DNA from: Rhodobacter sp.
GTDB taxonomy: Bacteria; Pseudomonadota; Alphaproteobacteria; Rhodobacterales; Rhodobacteraceae
DNA: 64,000 nucleotides
Direction of reading: 5' to 3'
Assembly: GCA_020637595.1 (NCBI GenBank)
Contig: JACKKE010000013.1
Coordinates: forward strand, 1-64,000
In this document: piece by piece, positions 54,319 through 62,756 of the stretch
How positions within the stretch are numbered: position 1 is the stretch's first letter
How the letters are laid out: every line of letters begins with the position of its first letter
Translations under genes and position numbers: made by a program
Notes under the pieces: generated by a model
The model's input: only the letters and a program-made list of their open reading frames with translations
What the model was told of the DNA's origin: nothing
Databases searched by the model: none

Positions 54319-55157
54319 CCGACGCCACCCTGACGCGCATCGCCGAGGCGCTGGAACGCCTCAGCCCGCCACCGGCCCCGGCCCCCGATTTCACCGGCTC
54401 GGACGCCTTCGTCTGGCACACCCTGCCCGACCGGATGGAGCCGGTTCCGGTGGTCAACCGCGTGCCGCTGGACCTGCTGCAGGGCATCGACCGGGTGCGC
54501 GACATCCTTCTGGCCAACACGCTGCAATTCGCGCGCGGGCACGCAGCGAACAACGCGCTGCTCTGGGGCGCACGCGGGATGGGCAAATCCTCGCTGGTCA
54601 AGGCCGTGCATGCCGAGGTCCGCGCGCAGGATCTGCCCTGCACCCTCGTCGAGATCCAGCGCGAGGATCTGCCCTCGGTCGGGCGTCTGCTGAACCACCT
54701 GCGCACCGCGCCGGGTGCACGCTTCGTGCTGTTCTGCGACGACCTGTCGTTCTCGCATGACGACCAGCATTACAAATCGCTCAAGGCGATCCTCGATGGC
54801 GGGATCGAGGGGCGGCCGTCGAACGTGATCCTCTACGCGACTTCGAACCGCCGTCACCTGATGCCGCGCGACATGATCGAGAACGAACGCTCGTCGGCGA
54901 TCAGCCCCTCCGAGGCGGTCGAGGAGAAGGTGTCCCTGTCGGATCGCTTCGGGCTGTGGCTGGGCTTCCACCCCTGCACACAAGACGAGTTCCTGGCAAT
55001 GATCGACGGCTATGTGGCGGCCTGGCGGCTCGAGGTCGACCCGGCGGTGCTGCGCGCCGAGGCGATCGAATGGCAGGCGACGCGGGGCTCGCGCTCGGGC
55101 CGGGTGGCGTGGCAGTTCTTCTGCGACCTCGCCGGCCGGATGGGCAAGGCGGTCTGA
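54315..55157 (+). CDS. DUF815-family P-loop ATPase
   Basis: A 280-residue AAA-type ATPase of the DUF815 family. Walker A is GARGMGKSS, Walker B FVLFCDDLSF, and sensor region LYATSNRRHLMPRDM, followed by SDRFGLWLGFHPCTQDEFL. The family is widespread and of unknown cellular role. It is coupled to tatC through an ATGA overlap, which suggests shared transcription but not necessarily a role in export. Confidence 0.9.
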   Translation: MTDATLTRIAEALERLSPPPAPAPDFTGSDAFVWHTLPDRMEPVPVVNRVPLDLLQGIDRVRDILLANTLQFARGHAANNALLWGARGMGKSSLVKAVHAEVRAQDLPCTLVEIQREDLPSVGRLLNHLRTAPGARFVLFCDDLSFSHDDQHYKSLKAILDGGIEGRPSNVILYATSNRRHLMPRDMIENERSSAISPSEAVEEKVSLSDRFGLWLGFHPCTQDEFLAMIDGYVAAWRLEVDPAVLRAEAIEWQATRGSRSGRVAWQFFCDLAGRMGKAV

Positions 55158-55297
55158 GTTTGGCCGATCCGGGGCGCTGCCCCGACGAATCTCTATGGGC
55201 GGATGCACCGTTTTCGGCTACCATCGATGTTGCACCCTATTTTGGTGCACGGGCCCGGCCTGCCGGTGCCGCACAGTCTTTGCTTCAGGAGATTGGA

Positions 55298-56530
55298 ATG
55301 CGTATCGGAGCCATGCTCGGATTCCTGGCAATTGCCGTTGCGCTGGTGGCCAGCCCGCACGGCGGCGCGGCTCAGGAAACGCCCTCTGACGCCGAAAACC
55401 TCGAGGCGGTCGCCGCCGATGGCGGCGTGCGGTCGATCGCGGCCGGCTACGGACATACCTGCGCCGTCAGCGGGCGCGGCAATGTCTGGTGCTGGGGCGC
55501 AAACCAGTTCGGCCAGCTCGGCATCGGCACCACCACCGCCTCGCTCGTGCCGCAACGGGTGACGCTGGGAACCCGCATCCGCTCGGTCACTGCCGGCTCG
55601 TCCTTCACCTGCGCGCTCAGCACCAGGGGGCGGGCCTATTGCTGGGGCAACAATTACCACGGCGAGCTGGGGGACACGACGCGCGTCACTCGCACCGCGC
55701 CGGTCGAGGTAAGCGGCCTGGGCGAGGGGGTGCGGGCACTGGTCGCCGGGCTCGGGCATACCTGCGCCATAAACGCCGATTTCGAGCTGTTGTGCTGGGG
55801 CAATAACGAGGGATGGCCGCTGGGCCGCAACGACGTCAGCGACAGTGACCGCCCCCTGCCGGTGCTCGGCCTCCCCGGCCGGGTGACCGCGGTTGCCGGG
55901 GGCACTGGTCACTCCTGCGCCATCGCCCGGCAAGGCCGTCTCTATTGCTGGGGGACGAACAGCTGGGGGCAACTGGGCACCGGCGAGCCGCAGGGCTCGT
56001 ATCTGGCCCGGCGAGTCACCGCGATGCGCGACAATGTCCTGGCCGTCGCCGCCGGTGGCAACTCGACCTGCGCCATCAGCGCCAACAACCGACTGCGCTG
56101 CTGGGGGATCAACGTGCACGGGCAGCTGGGCAACGGCGGATCGCCGTCCGGTTTCGAACGCCGGCCGGTGCCGGTGGCCGACGGACGCCGGTGGGAATCG
56201 GTCGCGATGGGGGTGGATTCGCACTCGGACCATAACGGCTTCACCTGTGCCGTCACCATCGGCGGGCTGCCCTTCTGCTGGGGCTACAACACCAGCGGCC
56301 AGCTCGGCAACGGCACCCAAACCGAGGCGTTCCGGCCGGTCGCGGTCTCGGGCATCGGCTCGAATGTGCGCGAGATGGCGCCCGCCCATAACGGCGAACA
56401 TAGTTGCGCCATCACCGGCGCCGGGATCGCCTACTGTTGGGGCGGCAACAGCTACGGGCAACTCGGCATCAACTCGCAGGTCGGGGCGCTGACCCCGCAG
56501 CGGGTCCACGGCCGGCTGCACCGCCGCTAG
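55298..56530 (+). CDS. Secreted RCC1-repeat beta-propeller protein
   Basis: A 410-residue exported protein with a Sec signal peptide (MLGFLAIAVALVASPHGGAAQ, cleavage about residue 25). Seven repeats follow, each of the form (H/F/S)(T/S)CA(V/I/L)...CWG.N..G.LG, for example HTCAVSGRGNVWCWGANQFG. This is the RCC1/RLD propeller fold, and seven copies suit one seven-bladed ring. Each blade has two cysteines about 10 residues apart, which could form disulfides in the periplasm. AGGAG lies 6 bp before the ATG. Role unknown; RCC1-like proteins usually bind proteins or chromatin in eukaryotes. Confidence 0.88.
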   Translation: MRIGAMLGFLAIAVALVASPHGGAAQETPSDAENLEAVAADGGVRSIAAGYGHTCAVSGRGNVWCWGANQFGQLGIGTTTASLVPQRVTLGTRIRSVTAGSSFTCALSTRGRAYCWGNNYHGELGDTTRVTRTAPVEVSGLGEGVRALVAGLGHTCAINADFELLCWGNNEGWPLGRNDVSDSDRPLPVLGLPGRVTAVAGGTGHSCAIARQGRLYCWGTNSWGQLGTGEPQGSYLARRVTAMRDNVLAVAAGGNSTCAISANNRLRCWGINVHGQLGNGGSPSGFERRPVPVADGRRWESVAMGVDSHSDHNGFTCAVTIGGLPFCWGYNTSGQLGNGTQTEAFRPVAVSGIGSNVREMAPAHNGEHSCAITGAGIAYCWGGNSYGQLGINSQVGALTPQRVHGRLHRR

Positions 56531-56541
56531 GCCGGAGCCGG

Positions 56542-56970
56542 TCAGACCGGCAGCCACCGCCGCAACCGCGCCCGGTTCACGCCCCGGTCGCCGTACCCGA
56601 ACCGCGACCGCGAGAACGCGACGATGCGTGTTCCCTCGCCCTCGGGGATCAGCCGGATCGAGACATAATCAGGGTAGCGCATCAGCGCGGTGCGGGCAAT
56701 CCAGGTGCTGAATTCCGCATCCCCCTCCAGCAGCATTGCCCCCTCGGCCCGAGCCCGGGCGGCAATCGTCGCGGCGGTCGTCTCGAACGGTGTCGCCACC
56801 ACCCGGTTGACGCGCGCGAAATTGGGTGTCGTCGGGTCGGCGGCGGTCAGCGGATCGACATGCCAGCGCGCGGGATCTGTGGGCGCGAGGCGCACCCACA
56901 GGGCAAAGCCCGCGAAGGCGAGCAGCAGGGCCGCAACGGCGGCGATTACCAGAACCATCAGGCGCCTCAT
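56542..56970 (-). CDS. DUF1499 domain-containing protein
   Basis: A 142-residue protein with an N-terminal signal-anchor (LMVLVIAAVAALLLAFAGFALWV, about 4-26), then RLAPTDPARWHVDP and a soluble domain with YVSIRLIPEGEGTRIVAFSRSRFGYGD, the DUF1499 hallmark. Such proteins are envelope-associated and uncharacterised. It is convergent with the RCC1 gene, with 11 bp between the stops. Confidence 0.85.
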   Translation of the reverse strand: MRRLMVLVIAAVAALLLAFAGFALWVRLAPTDPARWHVDPLTAADPTTPNFARVNRVVATPFETTAATIAARARAEGAMLLEGDAEFSTWIARTALMRYPDYVSIRLIPEGEGTRIVAFSRSRFGYGDRGVNRARLRRWLPV

Positions 56971-57042
56971 CCTGGCCTCGGGTCGTTTGAACCGGGCGGA
57001 CAGGGTAAGGCGCTGGATCGAGATGTCAAATCTGCGGGGAAT

Positions 57043-58014
57043 TCAGCGCGTTGTCGCGCGCCGCGTCCAGCCGTAGAGGCACAAGATCTCCATCGCCACA
57101 TGGGCGCCGGCAATCGCCGTCGCGCCGGTCGTGTCATAGGGTGGCGAGACCTCGACCACGTCGCCGCCGGTCAGACGGATCCCCGCCAGCCCGCGCAGGA
57201 TCGCCGCCGCCTGCCAGCTGGCCAGCCCGCCCCAGACCGGGGTGCCGGTGCCGGGCGCAAAGGCCGGGTCCAGCGCGTCGATGTCGAAGGTCAGATAGCA
57301 GGGGCCGTCGCCGATGATCTCGCGCACCCGGGCGGCCACCGCCGCCGGACCCATCTGGTGCACGGCGGGCGCGTCGATGACATTCATGCCGAGGTAGTCA
57401 TCGCATTCCGTGCGGATGCCGATCTGCACCGAGTGCCGGGGGTCCACAAAGCCCTGCTTGACCGCCTTGTACATCATCGTGCCGTGGTCGATGCGGCTGA
57501 GGTCGTCATCGGCCCAGAGGTCGGAATGGGCGTCGAACTGGATCACCCGCATCGGCCCGAATTTCTCGTAATGCGCCTGCAGGATCGGCAGGGTGATATA
57601 GTGATCGCCGCCCAGTGTCAGCGTGCCCGCGCCGGCGGCCAGGATCCCCGCGGCATGGGCGTGCAGGGTGGCCGGGAAATCCGCGGTCTTGGCATAGTCA
57701 AAGGCCACATCGCCGTAATCGACCACCGTCATTTCGCCCAGCGGGTCATAGCCCCAGCCATAGGGCGGGTCATAGGGCTGCAGGGTCGAGGCCTCGCGGA
57801 TCGCGCGCGGGCCGAAACGGGTGCCGGTGCGATGGGTCACCGCCTGGTCGAAAGGCACGCCTGTCACCGCCAGATCGACGCCGGTCAGATCCTTGGTATA
57901 CTGCCGCCGCAGAAAGCTGACCGCGCCGCCAAAGGCGTTCTCATAGGCCAGCCCGCGACGCTCCTTGCGGGTAAAGGCGGTGTCGACCTGGGTCTTGGCG
58001 TCCTCGAGGGCCAT
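57043..58014 (-). CDS. speB: Agmatinase / arginase family hydrolase
   Basis: A 323-residue binuclear Mn2+ ureohydrolase. Metal ligands are visible in LGGDHYITLP, QFDAHSDLW and TFDIDALDPAFAPGTGTP, the three classic arginase-family motifs. The N-terminal THRTGTRFGPRAIREAS is agmatinase-like. Agmatine to putrescine plus urea is the likely reaction, but guanidino-acid hydrolases share these motifs. The ATG at 58014 has GGAGCAG upstream; a further 23 in-frame residues are unsupported. It is divergent from glmU. Confidence 0.88.
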   Translation of the reverse strand: MALEDAKTQVDTAFTRKERRGLAYENAFGGAVSFLRRQYTKDLTGVDLAVTGVPFDQAVTHRTGTRFGPRAIREASTLQPYDPPYGWGYDPLGEMTVVDYGDVAFDYAKTADFPATLHAHAAGILAAGAGTLTLGGDHYITLPILQAHYEKFGPMRVIQFDAHSDLWADDDLSRIDHGTMMYKAVKQGFVDPRHSVQIGIRTECDDYLGMNVIDAPAVHQMGPAAVAARVREIIGDGPCYLTFDIDALDPAFAPGTGTPVWGGLASWQAAAILRGLAGIRLTGGDVVEVSPPYDTTGATAIAGAHVAMEILCLYGWTRRATTR

Positions 58015-58192
58015 CGTCTGCTCCGTTCTGATGCGCGCGCGATCCGACCAGAAAACCGGTAGCGCCGCAAGCACCCGCGCCATGCGCAGGGTCTTGCCTG
58101 TGTTTCAGCCTGTCACGCGCTGTGAACGGGGGCTGCCTTGCATTGCACCTGCGACAGGGTAAAACGGGCGAAAACCAGAGCAGGACGCCGTA

Positions 58193-59542
58193 ATGCCCGT
58201 TTCCCTGATCCTTCTGGCCGCCGGCCAGGGCACCCGCATGAATTCGGACCTGCCGAAGGTTCTGCACCCGCTGGCCGGGGTGCCGCTGCTGGTGCATGCG
58301 ATGCGGGCGGGCGCGGTGCTGGGGCCGGAACGGGTGGTTGTGGTCACCGGTCACGGGGCCGAGGCGGTGGCCAAGGCGGCCCGTGCCGAGGATCCCGAGG
58401 TTGCCGTGGTGCATCAGGCCGAACAGCTGGGCACGGCGCATGCGGTGGCGCAGGCGCGCCGGGCGCTGGACGGCGTCGTGGGCGATGCCGTGGTGCTTTA
58501 CGGCGATACGCCTTTTGTGCGCCCCGAGACGATCGAGGCGATGCTCGAGGCCCGCGCGCAGCATGCCGTGGTCGTGCTGGGCTTCGAGGCCGCCGATCCC
58601 GGGCGCTATGGCCGGCTGGTGATGGCGGGCGACAGTCTGGAGCGGATCGTCGAGTTCAAGGATGCGACCGACGCCGAGCGCGCGATCCGGCTGTGCAACT
58701 CGGGTGTGGTCTGTGCCCAGGCATCGACACTTTTCGAACTTATCGACAGCGTCGGAAACCAGAACGCGGCCGGGGAATATTACCTTACCGACATCGTGGC
58801 GATTGCCAGACAAAAGGGGCTCAGCGTCGGGGTGGTGCGCTGCGACGAGGCCGAGACGCTGGGCATCAACACCCGCGCGGAACTCGCCGGAGCCGAGGCC
58901 GCGTTCCAGGCGCGGATGCGGGCCGAGGCGCTGGATCTGGGCGTGACCCTGATCGCGCCCGAGACGATCCATTTCGCGCAGGACACGGTGATCGGGCGCG
59001 ATGCGGTGGTCGGGCCGAATGTGGTGTTCGGGCCGGGTGTGACCGTCGAATCCGGGGCCGAGATCCGCGCCTTCTGCCATCTTGAGGGCTGCCACGTCAG
59101 CCGCGGCGCCAAGGTCGGTCCCTTTGCCCGGCTGCGTCCGGGGGCCGAGCTGGCCGAGGATGTGCATGTTGGCAACTTCGTCGAGATCAAGGCGGCGATC
59201 CTCGATGAGGGGGCCAAGGTCAATCACCTCAGTTACATCGGCGATGCCCATGTCGGCGAGAAGACGAACATTGGCGCGGGCACGATCACCTGCAATTATG
59301 ACGGCGTGTTCAAGCACCGCACCGAGATCGGCGCGCGGGCCTTTATCGGGTCCGACACGATGCTGGTCGCGCCGGTGCGGGTGGGCAACGACGCGATGAC
59401 CGGCTCGGGCTCGGTCATCACCGAGGACGTGCCGGACGGGGCAATGGCGCTGGGCCGGGCCCAACAGACCACCAAGCCCGGGCTGGGCTTGCGGATGATG
59501 CAGCGCCTGCGCGCGCTGAAAGCCAAGAAGAGCGAGGGCTGA
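58193..59542 (+). CDS. glmU: Bifunctional UDP-N-acetylglucosamine pyrophosphorylase / glucosamine-1-phosphate N-acetyltransferase
   Basis: Makes UDP-GlcNAc for peptidoglycan and LPS in two steps. The N-terminal uridyltransferase domain has LAAGQGTRMNSDLPKVLHPLAG and QLGTAHAVAQAR, with LYGDTPFVRPETI. The C-terminal left-handed beta-helix (about 250-449) has hexapeptide repeats and NFVEIKAAILDEGAKVNHLSYIGDA and GTITCNYDG. The 449-residue length is normal. CAGGACG precedes the start. glmS follows 3 bp later, forming a glmUS operon. Confidence 0.97.
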   Translation: MPVSLILLAAGQGTRMNSDLPKVLHPLAGVPLLVHAMRAGAVLGPERVVVVTGHGAEAVAKAARAEDPEVAVVHQAEQLGTAHAVAQARRALDGVVGDAVVLYGDTPFVRPETIEAMLEARAQHAVVVLGFEAADPGRYGRLVMAGDSLERIVEFKDATDAERAIRLCNSGVVCAQASTLFELIDSVGNQNAAGEYYLTDIVAIARQKGLSVGVVRCDEAETLGINTRAELAGAEAAFQARMRAEALDLGVTLIAPETIHFAQDTVIGRDAVVGPNVVFGPGVTVESGAEIRAFCHLEGCHVSRGAKVGPFARLRPGAELAEDVHVGNFVEIKAAILDEGAKVNHLSYIGDAHVGEKTNIGAGTITCNYDGVFKHRTEIGARAFIGSDTMLVAPVRVGNDAMTGSGSVITEDVPDGAMALGRAQQTTKPGLGLRMMQRLRALKAKKSEG

Positions 59543-59545
59543 ACC

Positions 59546-61363
59546 ATGTGCGGCATCATCGGGATCCTCGGCAACCACGAGGTCGCGCCGGCGCTGGTCA
59601 ACGCGCTGCAGCGGCTGGAGTATCGCGGCTATGACAGCGCGGGCATCGCCACGGTGAACCACGGGCGGCTGGACCGGCGGCGCGCGGTGGGCAAGCTGGT
59701 GAACCTCAGCGATCTTCTGGTGCATGACCCCTTGGCGGGCAAGGCCGGGATCGGCCATACCCGCTGGGCCACGCATGGCGCGCCGACCGAGGCCAACGCA
59801 CACCCGCATTGCTCGGGCCGCGTGGCGGTGGTGCACAACGGCATCATCGAGAACTTCCGCGCCCTGCGCGAGGAACTGGCACTGGCCGGCCTTGCGCACG
59901 AGACCGACACCGACACCGAGGTGATCGCCCTGCTGGTCCGCCAGCAGCTCGACGCCGGGCGCACGCCCGTGCAGGCGGTTGAGGCGGTGCTGGACCGGCT
60001 CGACGGGGCCTTTGCGCTGGCTTTCCTGTTCGACGGCGAGGAAGACCTGCTGATCGGCGCGCGCAAGGGCTCGCCTCTGGCAGTCGGGCATGGCGACGGC
60101 GAGATGTTCCTCGGCTCGGACGCGATCGCGCTGGCGCCGCTGACCGATCGCATCACCTATCTGGAAGAGGGCGACTGGGTCGTGGTGACCCGCGGCGGGG
60201 CCGAGTTTCACGACGAGACCGGCCGCCGCGTCAACCGGCCGGTGGCCCGGATCCGCGTGGATCAGGCCCGGGTCGACAAGGCCGGGCACAAGCATTTCAT
60301 GGCCAAGGAAATCGCCGAACAGCCATCTGTTCTGGGCGCGGCGCTGGCGTTTCACGCCACGCCCGACGGCACCGCGCTGGCGCTGCCCGAGGCGGTCGAT
60401 TTCACCGACTGCGACCGGATCACGCTGGTCGCCTGCGGCACCGGCCACTACGCCACCCAGGTTGCGAAATACTGGTTCGAGCAGCTCGCCGGGATCCCGG
60501 TGGAAATCGACATCGCTTCGGAATTCCGCTATCGCCAGCCGGTTCTCAGCGAGCGCGGCGTCGGCATCTTCGTCAGCCAGTCGGGCGAAACCGCCGATAC
60601 GTTGGCCGCCCTGCGGCATGTCGCCGGCCGGGTTGCGCGCACCATCGGCGTGATCAATGTGCCGACCTCGTCCATCGCGCGGGAGACCGACGTCGCCCTG
60701 CCGATTCTGGCGGGGCCGGAAATCTCGGTCGCCTCGACCAAGGGGTTCACCGCGCAACTGCTGGTGATGCTGCTGATCGCGTTGAAGGCCGGGCAGGATC
60801 GCGGGCGCCTGTCGGCCGAGGCTGTGACGGCCCATCTGGCGACGCTGCGGGCCTTGCCGGGGCTGGTCGCGCAGGCCCTCGACCGCGAAATCGAGATCGA
60901 GGCGATCGCCGCGCAGCTGGCCGAGGCCCGCGACGTGCTGTTCCTGGGCCGTGGCACGATGTTCCCGCTGGCGCTGGAAGCCGCGCTGAAGCTCAAGGAA
61001 ATCAGCTATATCCACGCCGAGGGCTATGCTTCGGGCGAGTTGAAGCATGGGCCCATCGCGCTGATCGACAAGACCATGCCGGTGCTGGTCCTGGCGCCGC
61101 GCGATGCGCTCTATGACAAGACCGTCTCGAACATGCAGGAGGTCATGGCGCGGCAGGGTCGGGTGGTGCTGATCTCGGACCGCAAGGGGCTGGAGGAGGC
61201 GGGCCAGGTCTGGGCCAGCCTGCCGATGCCGACCGTGCCCGACCTTTTGGCCCCCATTGTCTATGCGATCCCGGCGCAGCTGCTGGCCTATCACACCGCG
61301 CTGGCCCGGGGCACCGACGTCGACCAACCGCGCAACCTCGCGAAATCCGTCACGGTCGAATAG
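59546..61363 (+). CDS. glmS: Glutamine-fructose-6-phosphate aminotransferase (isomerizing)
   Basis: Makes glucosamine-6-phosphate from fructose-6-P and glutamine, the first step of hexosamine synthesis. The 605-residue protein has the N-terminal nucleophile Cys2 (MCGIIGILGN), HTRWATHGAPTEANAHPH and VVHNGIIENF in the glutaminase domain. The two SIS domains carry CGTGHYATQVAKYW and SQSGETADTLAAL, ending DQPRNLAKSVTVE. There is no glmS ribozyme leader, as glmU directly precedes it. Confidence 0.97.
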   Translation: MCGIIGILGNHEVAPALVNALQRLEYRGYDSAGIATVNHGRLDRRRAVGKLVNLSDLLVHDPLAGKAGIGHTRWATHGAPTEANAHPHCSGRVAVVHNGIIENFRALREELALAGLAHETDTDTEVIALLVRQQLDAGRTPVQAVEAVLDRLDGAFALAFLFDGEEDLLIGARKGSPLAVGHGDGEMFLGSDAIALAPLTDRITYLEEGDWVVVTRGGAEFHDETGRRVNRPVARIRVDQARVDKAGHKHFMAKEIAEQPSVLGAALAFHATPDGTALALPEAVDFTDCDRITLVACGTGHYATQVAKYWFEQLAGIPVEIDIASEFRYRQPVLSERGVGIFVSQSGETADTLAALRHVAGRVARTIGVINVPTSSIARETDVALPILAGPEISVASTKGFTAQLLVMLLIALKAGQDRGRLSAEAVTAHLATLRALPGLVAQALDREIEIEAIAAQLAEARDVLFLGRGTMFPLALEAALKLKEISYIHAEGYASGELKHGPIALIDKTMPVLVLAPRDALYDKTVSNMQEVMARQGRVVLISDRKGLEEAGQVWASLPMPTVPDLLAPIVYAIPAQLLAYHTALARGTDVDQPRNLAKSVTVE

Positions 61364-61364
61364 G

Positions 61365-61913
61365 ATGGCCAAGCAGTTCGCCGGCTTCGAGGATGACCAC
61401 CTTCGGCTGATCGCCGGGCAGCAGATGTTCTTTGTCGCGACGGCCGCCGCCGAGGGCCGGGTGAACCTGTCGCCCAAGGGCCTGGATACGCTCAGGGTCG
61501 CCGGGGCGAACCGACTGATCTGGCTGAACCTCACCGGGTCGGGCAGCGAGACGGCGGGGCATCTGCGTCTGAACCCGCGGATGACGGTGATGTGGTGCAG
61601 TTTCGCCCGGCGCCCGGTGATCCTGCGCGCCTATGGCACGGCGCGGGTGGTGCACGCTCGCGACGCCGACTGGGCCGGATTGCTGGCGCTGTTCCCGCCC
61701 GAACCGGGCGCCCGGCAGATCTTCGACATGACGGTGGATCTGGTGCAGACCTCCTGCGGCTATGCGGTGCCGTTTTTCGAACCGGCGGGCGAGCGTGACA
61801 CGCTGCGCCGCTGGGCCGAGGACAGGGGCGAGGCGGGACTTGCCGCCTACCGGGCCGAGAAGAACACCATCACGCTGGATGGCTATCCCACGGGGCTGCT
61901 GGACGATGACTGA
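61365..61913 (+). CDS. Pyridoxamine 5'-phosphate oxidase-related FMN-binding protein
   Basis: A 182-residue protein of the split-barrel flavin family: FVATAAAEGRVNLSPKGLDTLRV, then RLIWLNLTGSGSETAGHL and MTVMWCSFARRPVILRAYG are standard for this group. The C-terminus IFDMTVDLVQTSCGYAVPFFEP is typical too. It starts 1 bp after the glmS stop with an AGGATGG context and is followed by an overlapping AlkD-like gene. The specific substrate is unknown. Confidence 0.87.
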   Translation: MAKQFAGFEDDHLRLIAGQQMFFVATAAAEGRVNLSPKGLDTLRVAGANRLIWLNLTGSGSETAGHLRLNPRMTVMWCSFARRPVILRAYGTARVVHARDADWAGLLALFPPEPGARQIFDMTVDLVQTSCGYAVPFFEPAGERDTLRRWAEDRGEAGLAAYRAEKNTITLDGYPTGLLDDD

Positions 61914-62595
61914 CGTAACGGCTGACCAGGCGCTGGCAACACTGACCGCGCTGGCGGATCCCGCCCGCGCCGACGAGATGCGCGCCTATCACAAGATCGA
62001 CCGCCCCTATTTGGGCCTCGCCGTGCCGCAGGTCGAGGCGCTGGTGAAGGAGTGGCGCGCGGCCTGCACGCTGGATGGGCGTGTGGCGCTGGCCTCGGGT
62101 CTGTGGGACAGCAACATCCATGAGGCGATGGTTGCCGCGGCGAAATTGCTGACCCAGGCCCGCATCCGCCCCGACGACAGCGCGGTCTGGGACTTGATCG
62201 CTGGCTGGGCCCAAGGGTTCGAGGGCTGGGCGGTGGCCGATCATGCCTCGGCCGCGGGCGGACGGCGGCTGGTTGCCGACCCCTCGCGCCTCGATACGGT
62301 CGAGGGCTGGACCGCGCATCCCAACATGTGGACCCGGCGCGCGGCGCTGGTGATGACGCTGCCCTGGGCGCGTCTGACCCATCCGAAGCCTGACGAACTG
62401 GCGGCGCGTCACCGCATTCTGGGCTGGGCCGCCGCCTATGCCGACGATCGTGACTGGTTCATCCAGAAGGCCATCGGCTGGTGGCTGCGCGATCTGTCCA
62501 GGCACGACCCGGATCTGACCCGCGCCTGGATCGCCGAGCATGGTGCGCGGTTGAAGGCCTTTGCCCGCAAGGAAGCGTTGCGGCATCTGGGGTGA
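61906..62595 (+). CDS. DNA alkylation repair protein (AlkD-like, HEAT-type)
   Basis: A 229-residue all-helical protein of the DNA_alkylation (AlkD) family. Typical blocks are YHKIDRPYLGLAVPQVEALV, LASGLWDSNIHEAMVAAAKLL, HPNMWTRRAALVMTLPWARL and DRDWFIQKAIGWWLRDLSRHD. AlkD excises positively charged alkylated bases without base flipping. The start overlaps the PNPOx stop, and a repeat follows. An AAG-family glycosylase gene lies 161 bp further on the opposite strand. Confidence 0.9.
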   Translation: MTDVTADQALATLTALADPARADEMRAYHKIDRPYLGLAVPQVEALVKEWRAACTLDGRVALASGLWDSNIHEAMVAAAKLLTQARIRPDDSAVWDLIAGWAQGFEGWAVADHASAAGGRRLVADPSRLDTVEGWTAHPNMWTRRAALVMTLPWARLTHPKPDELAARHRILGWAAAYADDRDWFIQKAIGWWLRDLSRHDPDLTRAWIAEHGARLKAFARKEALRHLG

Positions 62596-62605
62596 GCGGG
62601 TGTCG

Positions 62606-62732
62606 AGGGGGCTACGCGCCCCCTCGAGCTCCCCCGCCAAGGGGGGCCGTCGTCCATTGTCGCTCGGACCTATGGCGCAACAATGAACGCCCCCCTTTGG
62701 AAACCCCGTGCGTATTTGGGGCAAGATGAAAG
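62606..62732 (-). repeat. Dispersed intergenic repeat, diverged copy 3
   Basis: On the minus strand this gives TTTCATCTTGCC, then AAATACGC (62710-62717) and two GC-rich hairpins (GAGGGGGC/GCCCCCTC-type near 62614-62634, and GGGGGG-rich segments near 62640 and 62690). The opening agrees with copy 2 at 31741-31810, while the later blocks differ. It fills most of the gap between the AlkD-like and AAG-like genes. Confidence 0.6.
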
Positions 62733-62756
62733 AGGCGCGCTGGACGGGTCCGGGGT

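Noticed and set aside
59543..59545. glmS ribozyme or riboswitch
   Set aside because: Only 3 bp separate glmU and glmS, leaving no room for a structured leader.
57941..61534. A 1197-residue open frame on the minus strand opposite glmU and glmS
   Set aside because: It is the antisense shadow of two certain genes; composition is Arg/His/Gln/Gly-rich with no domain, and it also crosses into the agmatinase start region.
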